Assembly: GCA_900541125.1 (NCBI GenBank)
Contig: UQIK01000004.1
Coordinates: 49,658 to 113,657 of the forward strand
Origin: an uncultured Collinsella sp.
GTDB lineage: Bacteria > Actinomycetota > Coriobacteriia > Coriobacteriales > Coriobacteriaceae
Reading direction: 5' to 3'
DNA length: 64,000 nt
In this document: piece after piece, positions 1 to 8,071 of the stretch
Layout of the letters: every line of letters starts with the position of its first letter
How positions within the stretch are numbered: the first letter of the stretch is position 1
Notes under the pieces: model-generated
What the model was told of the DNA's origin: nothing
Seen by the model: only the letters and a program-made list of their open reading frames with translations
The model's database searches: none
Position numbers and translations under genes: made by a program

Positions 1-1427
1 AGGATCGCCTGCGCGATGAGATTCGTCGCGGCGTCCAGACGATTCAGTATCAGGTCGTGACCCTTATGACCACCAATGGCCAGGCGCCGTTCGTGACGGT
101 CTTTATGTATCTTAACGAGGCCCGTACGCCTCAGGAGAAGCACGACCTTGCCATGATCGTGGAGGAGACGCTTCGCCAGCGCTACGAGGGCGTTAAGAAC
201 GAGGCCGGCGTTTGGATTACCCCGGCATTCCCCAAGCTTATCTATGTACTCGAGGACGATAACGTTCACGAGGATTCCCCGTACTTCTACCTGACCCAGC
301 TGGCTGCCAAGTGCACCGCCAAGCGCATGGTTCCCGACTACATCTCCGAGAAGAAGATGCGCGAGCTCAAGCTGTCGAAGGGCGAGACCGCGGGCAACGG
401 CGATTGCTACACCTGCATGGGCTGCCGTAGTTTCCTGACGCCCGACCGTTCGGGCAACGGCTTTAACAATGTCGCCAACGCGCTGAACTATGACCCGAAC
501 AAGCCCAAGTACTACGGTCGCTTTAACCAGGGTGTTGTGACCATCAACCTGCCCGATGTCGCGCTGAGCTCGCATCAGGATATGGACAAGTTCTGGAAGA
601 TCTTCGACGAGCGCCTTGAGCTGTGCCACCGCGCCCTGCTGTGCCGTCATGAGCGTCTGATGGGTACGCTTTCGGATGCCGCACCGATTCTTTGGCAGTA
701 CGGTGCCCTCGCCCGCCTGAAGAAGGGCGAGACGATCGACAAGTTGCTCGTGGGCGGTTACTCCACCATTAGTCTGGGTTATGCCGGCCTGTATGAGTGC
801 GTTAAGTACATGACGGGCCACAGCCACACCGAGAAGGAGGGCACGCCCTTTGCCATGGCCGTCATGCAGCGCATGAACGACAAGTGCGCGGAGTGGAAGG
901 CCGAAAGCGATATTGATTTCTCGCTGTACGGTACCCCGCTTGAGTCGACGACCTACAAGTTCGCCAAGTGCCTGCAGCGTCGTTTTGGCATCATCCCGGG
1001 CGTGACGGACAAGGGCTACATCACCAACAGCTACCACGTCCACGTGTCCGAGGAGATCGACGCATTCGACAAGCTCAAGTTCGAGGGTATGTTCCAGCAG
1101 CTTTCGCCGGGCGGTGCCATCTCCTACGTCGAGGTTCCCAACATGCAGGACAACCTCAAGGCTGTCATTCGCGTGATGCAGTACATCTACGACAACATCA
1201 TGTACGCCGAGCTCAACACCAAGAGCGACTACTGCCAGGTGTGCGGCTACGACGGTGAGATCAAGATTGTCGAGGATGACGGCAAGCTGGTGTGGGAGTG
1301 CCCCAATTGCGGCAATCGTGACCAGGAGAAGATGAATGTCGCCCGTCGCACGTGCGGTTACATCGGTACCCAGTTCTGGAACCAGGGTCGAACCGAGGAG
1401 ATCCGCGACCGCGTGCTGCATCTCTAA
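1..1427 (+). CDS. nrdD: Anaerobic ribonucleoside-triphosphate reductase, C-terminal part
   Basis: This is the large subunit of the class III, oxygen-sensitive ribonucleotide reductase, which reduces ribonucleotides with a glycyl radical. The reading frame is open from base 3, so the gene starts outside the window and about 474 residues are visible. The C-terminus has the family signature: a zinc site made of CQVC and CPNC pairs, followed by the glycyl-radical loop RTCGYIG about 23 residues from the end. An internal CYTCMGCRS segment fits the catalytic cysteine region. The activase nrdG follows on the same strand. Identification is firm; only the N-terminus is missing. Confidence 0.95.
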   Translation, partial: DRLRDEIRRGVQTIQYQVVTLMTTNGQAPFVTVFMYLNEARTPQEKHDLAMIVEETLRQRYEGVKNEAGVWITPAFPKLIYVLEDDNVHEDSPYFYLTQLAAKCTAKRMVPDYISEKKMRELKLSKGETAGNGDCYTCMGCRSFLTPDRSGNGFNNVANALNYDPNKPKYYGRFNQGVVTINLPDVALSSHQDMDKFWKIFDERLELCHRALLCRHERLMGTLSDAAPILWQYGALARLKKGETIDKLLVGGYSTISLGYAGLYECVKYMTGHSHTEKEGTPFAMAVMQRMNDKCAEWKAESDIDFSLYGTPLESTTYKFAKCLQRRFGIIPGVTDKGYITNSYHVHVSEEIDAFDKLKFEGMFQQLSPGGAISYVEVPNMQDNLKAVIRVMQYIYDNIMYAELNTKSDYCQVCGYDGEIKIVEDDGKLVWECPNCGNRDQEKMNVARRTCGYIGTQFWNQGRTEEIRDRVLHL

Positions 1428-1438
1428 TACCGCTCCGG

Positions 1439-1577
1439 GGCTGAACCGAGAGGGCCGCTTGGGCATTTGCTCGCTATTTCGGACAGTCCTGCGCAAGACG
1501 AAGGCCACATTAAGTGGCCTTCTTTGCGTGCGGAACTCATATCGAGCAAATGCCCAAGCGGCCCTCTCGGTTCAGCC
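1439..1577. repeat. 35-bp perfect inverted repeat
   Basis: Bases 1439-1473 are exactly the reverse complement of 1543-1577. The 69-base spacer holds its own 8-bp hairpin. Transcribed through, this would form a very long stem. No open frame or transposase lies within it. Confidence 0.85.
1501..1525 (+). terminator. Terminator-like hairpin after nrdD
   Basis: AAGGCCAC (1501-1508) pairs with GTGGCCTT (1514-1521) around a 5-base loop, followed by CTTT. It lies inside the 35-bp inverted repeat. The U-tract is short, so efficiency is uncertain. Confidence 0.55.
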
Positions 1578-1755
1578 AAGTTGACGTAGCTGAGATGCAG
1601 CGCGCGGCCTGCTCGCTCCTCGAAGTTCTTAGCGGAAATAATTCGAGCTGCAGCTGCGATTTACTTGCGATAGCGGTTGAGCTGCAACAAAGTTTTTATT
1701 GGACCTCGAACCCTATACTCGATGTTCGCTTCGTTCATTGAGTTACCCTTTGCAT

Positions 1756-1839
1756 GAGGCCGGGACATATCGTCCCGCCCGCAGTTTCGCAGGCCGAAGG
1801 CCGAGAATGTTTGAGGACGGGATGATATGTCCCGGCCTC
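1756..1839. repeat. 22-bp inverted repeat in the nrdG leader
   Basis: Bases 1756-1777 pair with 1818-1839 with one G-U type mismatch, around a 40-base loop. The right arm ends 15 bases before the nrdG start codon and just ahead of its GGGAGAG ribosome site. Folding in mRNA would place a stable stem against the ribosome site. Confidence 0.75.
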
Positions 1840-1854
1840 CCGGGAGAGTTACCT

Positions 1855-2436
1855 ATGAACTACGCGAACATTAAGTATTTCGACATTGCTGATGGGGAAG
1901 GCGTTCGTACTTCTCTGTTTGTGAGCGGGTGCCGTCGCGGGTGCAAGAATTGCTTTAACTCCGTCGCGTGGGACTTTGCTGCGGGCGAGCCGTTCGATCG
2001 CGCCGTCGAGGACAAAATTATCGAGAGTCTCGATCATCCCTTTATCGATGGCCTGACGATTCTGGGTGGCGAGCCCATGGAGCCCGAGAATCAGGCGGGG
2101 CTTGTTGACTTTATCGAACGCGTGCGTGCGGCCTATCCCGCGGGGTCGGGCAAGACCATTTGGTGCTTTACCGGCGACGTGCTCGAGGAGCTTATGCCGG
2201 GTGGTCGTCACCATACCGAGGCGACGGACCGTATCCTTGCCTGCCTCGATATGTTGGTGGATGGCCCGTTTGTTCAGGATCTGTACGATATCTCATTGCG
2301 TTTTAGGGGCTCGAGCAATCAGCGCGTGATTGATATGAACGCCACGCGCGCCCGTGCTGTGCGCGAGGGCGTTGCGCTTTGCGACGCTGTGGAGCTTTGG
2401 CGGGACGATCCGGTCTATTCGACCCATACTATGTAG
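1855..2436 (+). CDS. nrdG: Anaerobic ribonucleotide reductase activating protein
   Basis: This radical-SAM activase makes the glycyl radical on NrdD. The 193-residue protein has the CxxxCxxC iron-sulfur motif (CRRGCKNC, about residues 26-33) followed by FNSVAWDF, and the LGGEP motif typical of NrdG. I chose the ATG at 1855 because it has GGGAGAG upstream and starts where family members start; the frame is open further upstream but that part is not family-like. It pairs functionally with nrdD, from which it is separated by the structured 427-base gap, so the two may be expressed separately. Confidence 0.93.
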   Translation: MNYANIKYFDIADGEGVRTSLFVSGCRRGCKNCFNSVAWDFAAGEPFDRAVEDKIIESLDHPFIDGLTILGGEPMEPENQAGLVDFIERVRAAYPAGSGKTIWCFTGDVLEELMPGGRHHTEATDRILACLDMLVDGPFVQDLYDISLRFRGSSNQRVIDMNATRARAVREGVALCDAVELWRDDPVYSTHTM

Positions 2437-2502
2437 CTTGTGGCCGATGCCAAAGGGCGTGGTACCATAGCGCGAACGCAAAATCGGAAAAGTGAGGCCC
2501 AG

Positions 2503-3060
2503 ATGGTCGATCAGGAAAAAGTCGAGGCCGCCATTAAGCTGTTGCTTGAGGGCATAGGCGAGGACCCAACTCGTGAGGGCCTGCTGGAGACCCCGGCGCG
2601 CGTTGCCCGTATGTATGGTGAGATCGCCGGTGGTATGGACCAGAGTGCCGAGGAGCACCTGTCCAAAACCTTTGCCGTCGCTTCGAACGATTTGGTTATC
2701 GAGCGCGACATCACGTTTTACTCGCTGTGCGAGCATCATCTGCTGCCGTTTTACGGCAAGGCTGCCATTGGCTATATCCCCAACGGCCGTGTCGCAGGGC
2801 TTTCCAAGCTCGCCCGCACGGTTGAGGTTTATGCCCGCCGTCTACAGCTGCAGGAGCAGCTGTGTGCGCAGGTTGCCGACGCTCTCATGGATTATCTCGC
2901 TCCCCAGGGAGCGATTGTGCTCATGGAAGCCGAGCATATGTGTATGACCATGCGCGGCGTGCAAAAGCCTGGCACCAAGACCGTGACGCTCGCTCGCCGC
3001 GGCGTCTTTGAGACCGATCCCGCGCTCGAGGAGCGTTTCTTTAGGATGCTGGGACGCTAA
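2503..3060 (+). CDS. folE: GTP cyclohydrolase I
   Basis: It converts GTP to 7,8-dihydroneopterin triphosphate, the first step of folate synthesis. The 185-residue protein is family length. The zinc and catalytic region is clear: SLCEHHLLPFYG, the SKLARTVEVYARRLQ segment, and the second zinc cysteine in HMCMTMRG. The ATG at 2503 has AGTGAGG upstream; an in-frame ATG at 2440 would add 21 residues unlike the family. An HD-domain gene starts two bases after its stop and folB follows, so this is a folate operon. Confidence 0.95.
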   Translation: MVDQEKVEAAIKLLLEGIGEDPTREGLLETPARVARMYGEIAGGMDQSAEEHLSKTFAVASNDLVIERDITFYSLCEHHLLPFYGKAAIGYIPNGRVAGLSKLARTVEVYARRLQLQEQLCAQVADALMDYLAPQGAIVLMEAEHMCMTMRGVQKPGTKTVTLARRGVFETDPALEERFFRMLGR

Positions 3061-3062
3061 CT

Positions 3063-3644
3063 ATGAGAGTCGTCAACGACTTTGCATCGAAGACCGATGA
3101 GGGGACGTCGCGTCGCGGCTTTATGGCTTCGGGCTTGGCCCCCTTTGGTGCCATGCCTCGCATTGATTACATTTGTGCCAACGGGCTGTTCCGGCGGCAT
3201 CTGGGCAACATTGCGCAGTTGGAATCGGGGCGCATCTTCTGCCGCCACGGTATTGACCATCTGCTCGATGTCTCTCGCATTATGTGGATCAAGAATCTCG
3301 AGGAGCAGCTCGAATTTGACCGCGAGGTCATCTACGCCACGGCACTTCTTCACGATATCGGCAAAGATGAACAGTATGAATCGGGTATATCCCATGATGT
3401 TGCAAGCGAACGCGTCGCTGATGCGATTCTCGGCGGCATGCCCGATGACGTGGCGTTTGAGCCGGCCGATGCCGCAGCCATTAAGACGGCCATTCTGGGC
3501 CATCGAAAGCTGCGCGTGAACAGCCAACCGCTTGAGCGTCTGCTCTATGCAGCCGACAAAGCGTCGCGCGCCTGCTTTGCATGCCCCGCGCGCAATGCTT
3601 GCAACTGGAGCGATGATAAAAAGAACCTGTCGATTCGCGTGTAG
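3063..3644 (+). CDS. HD-domain hydrolase in the folate cluster
   Basis: A 193-residue HD-superfamily metal-dependent phosphohydrolase. Visible motifs are HGIDHLLDV (about residues 61-69), the HD pair in ALLHDIGKDEQY (about 95-106), and later HRK and YAADKAS. It starts two bases after folE, so it is translated from the same message, and folB follows 43 bases on. HD genes sit in folE operons of several Firmicutes. A role in removing phosphate from dihydroneopterin triphosphate is a reasonable inference but is not shown by sequence. The C-terminus has a CxxC-like CPARNAC cluster that might bind metal. Confidence 0.8.
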   Translation: MRVVNDFASKTDEGTSRRGFMASGLAPFGAMPRIDYICANGLFRRHLGNIAQLESGRIFCRHGIDHLLDVSRIMWIKNLEEQLEFDREVIYATALLHDIGKDEQYESGISHDVASERVADAILGGMPDDVAFEPADAAAIKTAILGHRKLRVNSQPLERLLYAADKASRACFACPARNACNWSDDKKNLSIRV

Positions 3645-3687
3645 TTAGTTTGCGCGGTCGGGGTTCTAAACGAAGGAGACGATCGCG

Positions 3688-4173
3688 ATGAGCAACAAGA
3701 AACTGCCCGAGAATGCAACCAAGACTGAAGGCGCCGAGCTCGCCCGCCGTGGAAGGGGCGAAATATCCACCGCAACGGCGGTGCCCCACGTGAGCTATGA
3801 CGACCTTCGCCATGCCGACCGCATCACCGTTGAAGGTCTTGAGGTTTTTGCTAACCATGGCGTGTATCCCGAAGAGAACGCGCTGGGCCAGAAGTTCATC
3901 GTGTCCTTGGTACTCTATGCCGACCTGCGTGCAGCGGGGGAGCACGATAACCTGGACGCCTCGATTGACTATGGCTCGGTGTGCCACGATGTCGATGGCT
4001 ATCTGCGCGAGCATACGTTTAAGCTCATCGAGGCTGCAGCTGAGGGTGTGGCCTCGATGCTGCTGCGTCGTTACCCCTCGCTGCTTGGCGTGCGCGTTAA
4101 GCTCGATAAGCCTTGGGCGCCCGTCGGTCTTCCCCTGGCAAGCTGCGGTGTCGAGATCGAGCGCGTGCGCTAA
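3688..4173 (+). CDS. folB: Dihydroneopterin aldolase
   Basis: It cleaves 7,8-dihydroneopterin to 6-hydroxymethyl-dihydropterin in folate synthesis. The core runs from about residue 45 (DRITVEGLEVFANHGVYPEE) to the end, with the LDKPWAPVG strand near the C-terminus that is typical of FolB. The 161-residue product is longer than usual because of about 40 extra N-terminal residues of low complexity. The ATG at 3688 has a strong AAGGAG ribosome site, so the extension appears to be translated. folP and folK are not in the window. Confidence 0.9.
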   Translation: MSNKKLPENATKTEGAELARRGRGEISTATAVPHVSYDDLRHADRITVEGLEVFANHGVYPEENALGQKFIVSLVLYADLRAAGEHDNLDASIDYGSVCHDVDGYLREHTFKLIEAAAEGVASMLLRRYPSLLGVRVKLDKPWAPVGLPLASCGVEIERVR

Positions 4174-4179
4174 CCGGTT

Positions 4180-4956
4180 CTAATATGTCTCTATGGGTGG
4201 CTGCTTGAGCCGCTGGGACAGTGCTCTATTGTTGGGGCAGTACGTGTCGAGCAGGGCGTGAAACCGCTGATTGTGGCTTGGCTCGAGCAAGTGGACGAGC
4301 TCGTGGGCGACAACCATGTCAAGGCACTCGACGGGGTAGGCGGCAAGTTCTCGTGCGATGCGAATGGCGCCGGTTTTGGGCGTGCATGATCCCCAGCGCG
4401 TTTTCATGCTGCGCACGGAAACGCGGGAAACGGCGACACCCATTGCGATTTCGTATGCGTGCACCATATCCCGCAGCGCCGATGTGACTTCGGGCGTATA
4501 GAGCTGGTCAATATGGGCTTGGATCTCACTGGGCGTTAAGCCGTCGAGGGGCGCGTTCCACTTGGCCTGCGGACGTTCGTCTGGCTCGTCGGTACCCATA
4601 AAGCTTGCGAACGTGGCTTGTTTGGGCCGCGGTGCGGGTGACTTAAAGTTGTGATCGAGCGCATCTTGTACCGTGATGGGCTTGCCCCAAAGTGCAATGA
4701 TGGACGAGGGGCTGAGCGGCTCTCGCGCCGTCGCCTGACGTTGCTCGCGCTGGGCAAGCCGGCTGATAATCCAGGCGCTGTTGCGCTTCACAAACGCTTC
4801 GATACGCTCGCGGCTGGCGCCGAGCGGTGCGCTGGCGTGGACCTCACCGCTCGATGTGACGCGCAGGTTGAAGTTTTTGACGCGCTTTTTGGTAACGACG
4901 ACGGGGATGGGAGTCCCATCCGGTTGGGGTAGGAAAAGCGTAAAATGCTGCGTCAA
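4180..4956 (-). CDS. YgjP/SprT-like M48-type metalloprotease
   Basis: A 258-residue predicted zinc metallopeptidase of the YgjP (DUF45) family. The zinc motif VVAHELVHLLEP with the downstream SHNQRFH is near the C-terminus, and the N-terminal half has the family's conserved basic strand and KRNSAWI segment. I chose the TTG at 4956, six bases after a GAAGGA ribosome site; an ATG at 4989 lies inside a hairpin and has no ribosome site. Its natural substrate is unknown. It converges with folB and lies downstream of the dipeptidase on the same strand. Confidence 0.85.
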   Translation of the reverse strand: MTQHFTLFLPQPDGTPIPVVVTKKRVKNFNLRVTSSGEVHASAPLGASRERIEAFVKRNSAWIISRLAQREQRQATAREPLSPSSIIALWGKPITVQDALDHNFKSPAPRPKQATFASFMGTDEPDERPQAKWNAPLDGLTPSEIQAHIDQLYTPEVTSALRDMVHAYEIAMGVAVSRVSVRSMKTRWGSCTPKTGAIRIARELAAYPVECLDMVVAHELVHLLEPSHNQRFHALLDTYCPNNRALSQRLKQPPIETY

Positions 4957-4978
4957 AAGTGGTCCTTCAGATTGGGGA

Positions 4979-5014
4979 CGGGCCGGCATGTCGACCGTTC
5001 GGCATGCCGGCCCG
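4979..5014 (-). terminator. Hairpin between dipeptidase and YgjP genes
   Basis: A perfect 12-bp stem, 4979-4990 with 5003-5014, lies after the dipeptidase stop and 22 bases before the next start. It has no U-tract on the minus strand, so it may act as an RNA 3'-end stabiliser or weak attenuator. Confidence 0.5.
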
Positions 5015-5030
5015 CTCAGGGGATGTGAAA

Positions 5031-6044
5031 TTAATAACGCTCAAAGAAGGCAAGGGCATTATCGCTGCAGAGCTTCTGCATCACGGTCTTGCCAAAGTGC
5101 TTGGAGAGCATGTTCTGGAACTCGGGCATCTTGCTGGCATCGGAGAGGAAGGCGGGCACCGTGGCACCGTCCCAGTCGCCGCCGAGCGCGATGACGTCCT
5201 CGCCGCCCAGGTCGAGCCAGTGCTCGATATGTGCCGCCAGCTGGTCGAAGGTGACGTCTGCGGCTGTCTTGTCGGTTGCGTCGTTGGAAAGGAACTCGCT
5301 GCAGTAGTTGAGGCCGACGATGCCACCCATGTCGCGAATGGTGCGGAACTGGTCGTCGGTGAGGTTGCGCTTAACGCCGCAAACTGCACGAGAGTTGGAG
5401 TGGCTGGCGACGAAGGGACGTGTGGCGTGGGCGACAACCTCGTCAAAGCACTCATCGTTGAGGTGGGAGACGTCAAGCACCATGCCGGCGTGCTCCATCT
5501 GCGTAAGTGCCTCGATGCCGGCGGCGGTGAGGCCGGCGTGGGTATCGTGTCCGCTCGCGAGCGGTCCCTGCGCATTCCAGCTGAGCGATGACATGAGTAC
5601 GCCCAAGCTCTTGAGCACCTCGATCAGCGCGGGGTCCTCGGCAAAGAACGTGGCGTTTTCGATGGTGTGGATGCAGGCGACCTTGCCGTCTTTGAGCGCG
5701 GGGCGAATGTCTGCCGCGCTGCGTACGTTGACCATGCGGTCGTGGTTGAGCATTGCCTGGCCGCTCATATGCGCCATGATCTGCGCCTGGAAGCGCGCGG
5801 CGTGGGCGGTGGGAATCTCATCGGGGACAAACGTGGCGAAGCACTGTGCCCATGGCGTGTTGCCGATCTTTGCGAGCGAGATGGCGCAGGCGTTGCCCTC
5901 GATGAGGTCGAAATCTTGCGGATGCGTTTCGTCGCCGGGAAAATAACCGTCGGTGCCGGCGGTAAAGCGCAGGTCGAGATCGAGCGTGGCCCAGCCGATG
6001 CGGTCGGCGGTGTCGCAGTGCAAGTCAAATACGGGATATGCCAT
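5031..6044 (-). CDS. Membrane dipeptidase (peptidase family M19)
   Basis: A renal-dipeptidase-like zinc peptidase of 337 residues that hydrolyses dipeptides, often including D-amino acid peptides. The binuclear metal motifs are visible: DLHCDT at the N-terminus, the ENA glutamate, LDVSHLND, FVASHSNSRAV and the late GGDWDG. Start chosen at 6044, where GGAGG sits upstream; an ATG ten codons earlier has no ribosome site. No signal peptide or membrane segment is visible, so it is probably cytosolic. It may recycle cell wall or nutrient dipeptides. Confidence 0.92.
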   Translation of the reverse strand: MAYPVFDLHCDTADRIGWATLDLDLRFTAGTDGYFPGDETHPQDFDLIEGNACAISLAKIGNTPWAQCFATFVPDEIPTAHAARFQAQIMAHMSGQAMLNHDRMVNVRSAADIRPALKDGKVACIHTIENATFFAEDPALIEVLKSLGVLMSSLSWNAQGPLASGHDTHAGLTAAGIEALTQMEHAGMVLDVSHLNDECFDEVVAHATRPFVASHSNSRAVCGVKRNLTDDQFRTIRDMGGIVGLNYCSEFLSNDATDKTAADVTFDQLAAHIEHWLDLGGEDVIALGGDWDGATVPAFLSDASKMPEFQNMLSKHFGKTVMQKLCSDNALAFFERY

Positions 6045-6164
6045 GGTTCCTCCGGTTGCAGCGTTTCTTTGCAAACTGTCTTTGAATTGTATGACTAGGG
6101 TATAGTTAGCGCCATATGTTCACGGCGGCCCGCGTTGTGCGCCGCCCTTATCACGGAGGTTACC

Positions 6165-6593
6165 ATGTCCAACCAGGGCAAGAAGGTCAAGACCCATTAT
6201 CGCGGCACGCTCGACGACGGTACGCAGTTCGATAGCTCCTACGATCGCGGCGAGCCGCTGGAGTTCACCTGCGGCGCCGGCCAGATGATCAAGGGCTTCG
6301 ACGCCGCTGTTGTCGACATGCAGGTGGGCGAGAAGAAGACCGTGCACATTCCTGCTGCCGATGCCTACGGCGAGCACAACCCCGAGATGGTCCTGACCTT
6401 CCCGGCCGAGCAGGTTCCCAACATCGAGCAGATCGAGAAGGGTATGAAGCTCTTCCTGTCCACGCCGAGCGGCATGCCCGTCCCCGCCGTCGTCATCGAT
6501 GTGACGCCCGAGGCCGTGACGCTCGACGCCAACCACGAGCTCGCCGGCAAGGACCTCAACTTTGATATCGAGCTCGTCGAGGTCGAGGACTAG
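6165..6593 (+). CDS. SlyD-like FKBP-type peptidyl-prolyl isomerase
   Basis: A 142-residue cis-trans prolyl isomerase and chaperone of the SlyD type. The FKBP half-domains flank an inserted insert-in-flap region (AYGEHNPEMVLTFPAEQVP and onwards). Unlike E. coli SlyD it stops right after the FKBP core (ending ELVEVED) and lacks the histidine/cysteine-rich nickel-binding tail. The ATG at 6165 has a GGAGG ribosome site. The next gene begins immediately after the stop and encodes a UreE-like protein, suggesting a joint role in metal insertion or protein folding. Confidence 0.9.
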   Translation: MSNQGKKVKTHYRGTLDDGTQFDSSYDRGEPLEFTCGAGQMIKGFDAAVVDMQVGEKKTVHIPAADAYGEHNPEMVLTFPAEQVPNIEQIEKGMKLFLSTPSGMPVPAVVIDVTPEAVTLDANHELAGKDLNFDIELVEVED

Positions 6594-6596
6594 TTG

Positions 6597-7175
6597 ATGT
6601 CCGTGGACCTGGTAGCTACGGAGCGCTTGGGAAATCTCAACGACCCGTCCTATGAACTCCTGCTTCGTCGGGAGCTGGGTGGCATCTTTGAGGTTGACGA
6701 GCTGCTACTCAATTGGGACCAGGCTGATACACGCCTGTTTGTGGGCGTGACGGAGCTGGGGCGCACGGTGAATGCGCAGTTGAATGCCACCGGTGGCGAA
6801 CGCCTTGCCGACGGTGACGTGCTCGCTATTGACCGCACGGGCGCGGTGCCCGTAGTGGTCGTCGTACGCCTGCGCAGTGCCGAGGTTTATTTGGTCGAAG
6901 TTGACCGCATGGACCCGATTGCGCTCGCGCATGCGTGCTGGGAGATCGGCAATATGCACGCGCCGCTTTTCCGAGGCGATCCGGACGAGTATACCGTGCG
7001 CATGTATACGCCGGTGCAGCCTGTTTTGGGCCGCATGCTCCGGGGCGTCGAGGGCGTTCGGCTCTCGGTGGTTACCCGTGAACTCGATGCGGACCGGCGC
7101 TTTGCGTCGAGTGCGGCGGATGCCGTTGTGAGTATGGCTCCAGACTTTACGATCGTAAAAAAGGCGCGCGGTTAA
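6597..7175 (+). CDS. UreE-like putative nickel metallochaperone
   Basis: A 192-residue protein that resembles urease accessory protein UreE. Shared features are a two-part layout, the central RLADGDVLAIDRTG segment, the AHACWEIGNMHAPLF segment that matches the UreE dimer and nickel-site helix, and the VLGRMLRGVEGV segment. No histidine-rich tail is present. It starts three bases after slyD ends (a TTG directly before the ATG is an alternative), so the two are translationally coupled. No urease or hydrogenase genes are in the window, so the client enzyme is unknown. Confidence 0.65.
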   Translation: MSVDLVATERLGNLNDPSYELLLRRELGGIFEVDELLLNWDQADTRLFVGVTELGRTVNAQLNATGGERLADGDVLAIDRTGAVPVVVVVRLRSAEVYLVEVDRMDPIALAHACWEIGNMHAPLFRGDPDEYTVRMYTPVQPVLGRMLRGVEGVRLSVVTRELDADRRFASSAADAVVSMAPDFTIVKKARG

Positions 7176-7185
7176 CGTGCGTATG

Positions 7186-7230
7186 AGTAAGACGGACTTT
7201 GAGAGGCAGCTATTCAAAGTCCGTCTTACT
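7186..7230 (+). repeat. 17-bp perfect stem-loop ahead of the HAD gene
   Basis: Bases 7186-7202 pair exactly with 7214-7230 around an 11-base loop. It follows the UreE-like stop and lies 28 bases before the next start codon. There is no U-tract, so it is a leader or 3'-end structure rather than a classical terminator. Confidence 0.7.
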
Positions 7231-7258
7231 GTTGATGAGGTGCTTTGGGGGAAAGCAT

Positions 7259-8056
7259 ATGGGTCTTGAGGGAATCAAGCTGATTGCATGCGATTTGGAC
7301 GGCACGTTGCTGCATCCGGGGGATCACGAGCCGCGTTCCGAGGCCTTTGAGCTCATCGATGAACTGCATCGTCGCGGCATCGTGTTTATGCCGGCGAGCG
7401 GTCGTCAATATGCGAGCTTGCGCTACCTGTTTGCCCCGGTGGCCGATGAGCTCGCCTATGTATGCGAAAACGGAGCCCTAGTGATGAGCGAGGGGCGTGC
7501 CGTTGTCAAGCGTTCCATGGAGCGTAGCCTTGCTATGGATATCGCGAATGCCGTGGTTGCGTATCCCCATGCCGACGTGACCCTTTCGTGTGAGGGACAC
7601 CTCTACACCATGAGCGGCAACGATGCGTTCGTCGACCATTTGCGCTATGAGGTCCACTGCGATGTGGCGGTGGTCGACCGCCCCGAGGACATCGACGAGG
7701 ACGTCATTAAGATTGCCTTCCAGACGCCCGAGGTGAATCAGCCGGCGGCGCTGGAGTATTTCGAGCGCCTCTTTAGCGACCGTGTCGACGTGATGACGTC
7801 GGGAACCGAATGGACGGACTTTATCGGCTTTGATTCGGGTAAGGGTTCCGCGCTTGCCGATTACGGTCGTGCCTTGGGTATTTCGCCCGATGAGATGATG
7901 GCGTTTGGCGATAACGAAAACGACCGCGACATGCTCAACGTCGTGGGCCATCCCTATCTGATGGAGAGCTGCAACCCCACCATGCGCGACATCAACGACC
8001 GCGTCCGTTACGTGCGCACGGTCGAAGAGGAATTGCATCGCCTGCTTGCTGAGTAG
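7259..8056 (+). CDS. Cof-type HAD hydrolase
   Basis: A 265-residue HAD-superfamily phosphatase of the Cof type, usually acting on sugar phosphates or cofactors. Motif I is DLDGTLLHPG near the N-terminus, and motifs III/IV are the late lysine in GFDSGKGSAL and GDNENDRDML. The ATG at 7259 follows a purine-rich GGGGGAAA stretch. It stands alone behind a stem-loop. Substrate cannot be told from sequence. Confidence 0.88.
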   Translation: MGLEGIKLIACDLDGTLLHPGDHEPRSEAFELIDELHRRGIVFMPASGRQYASLRYLFAPVADELAYVCENGALVMSEGRAVVKRSMERSLAMDIANAVVAYPHADVTLSCEGHLYTMSGNDAFVDHLRYEVHCDVAVVDRPEDIDEDVIKIAFQTPEVNQPAALEYFERLFSDRVDVMTSGTEWTDFIGFDSGKGSALADYGRALGISPDEMMAFGDNENDRDMLNVVGHPYLMESCNPTMRDINDRVRYVRTVEEELHRLLAE

Positions 8057-8071
8057 GCATGTCCCGAACAT

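Larger units (their letters stand above)
1428..1854. other. nrdD-nrdG intergenic region with two long inverted repeats
   Basis: No gene is seen in these 427 bases. They hold a 35-bp perfect inverted repeat with a terminator-like hairpin inside it, and a second 22-bp inverted repeat (one mismatch) directly before nrdG. The bases between them are AT-richer than the flanking genes. A TATACT at 1714-1719 could be a -10 box, but I see no good -35 partner. The short frames here lack start signals and look non-coding. Confidence 0.7.

Noticed and set aside
968..1258. 96-codon frame inside nrdD
   Set aside because: A shadow of the nrdD frame; no ribosome site and no family features.
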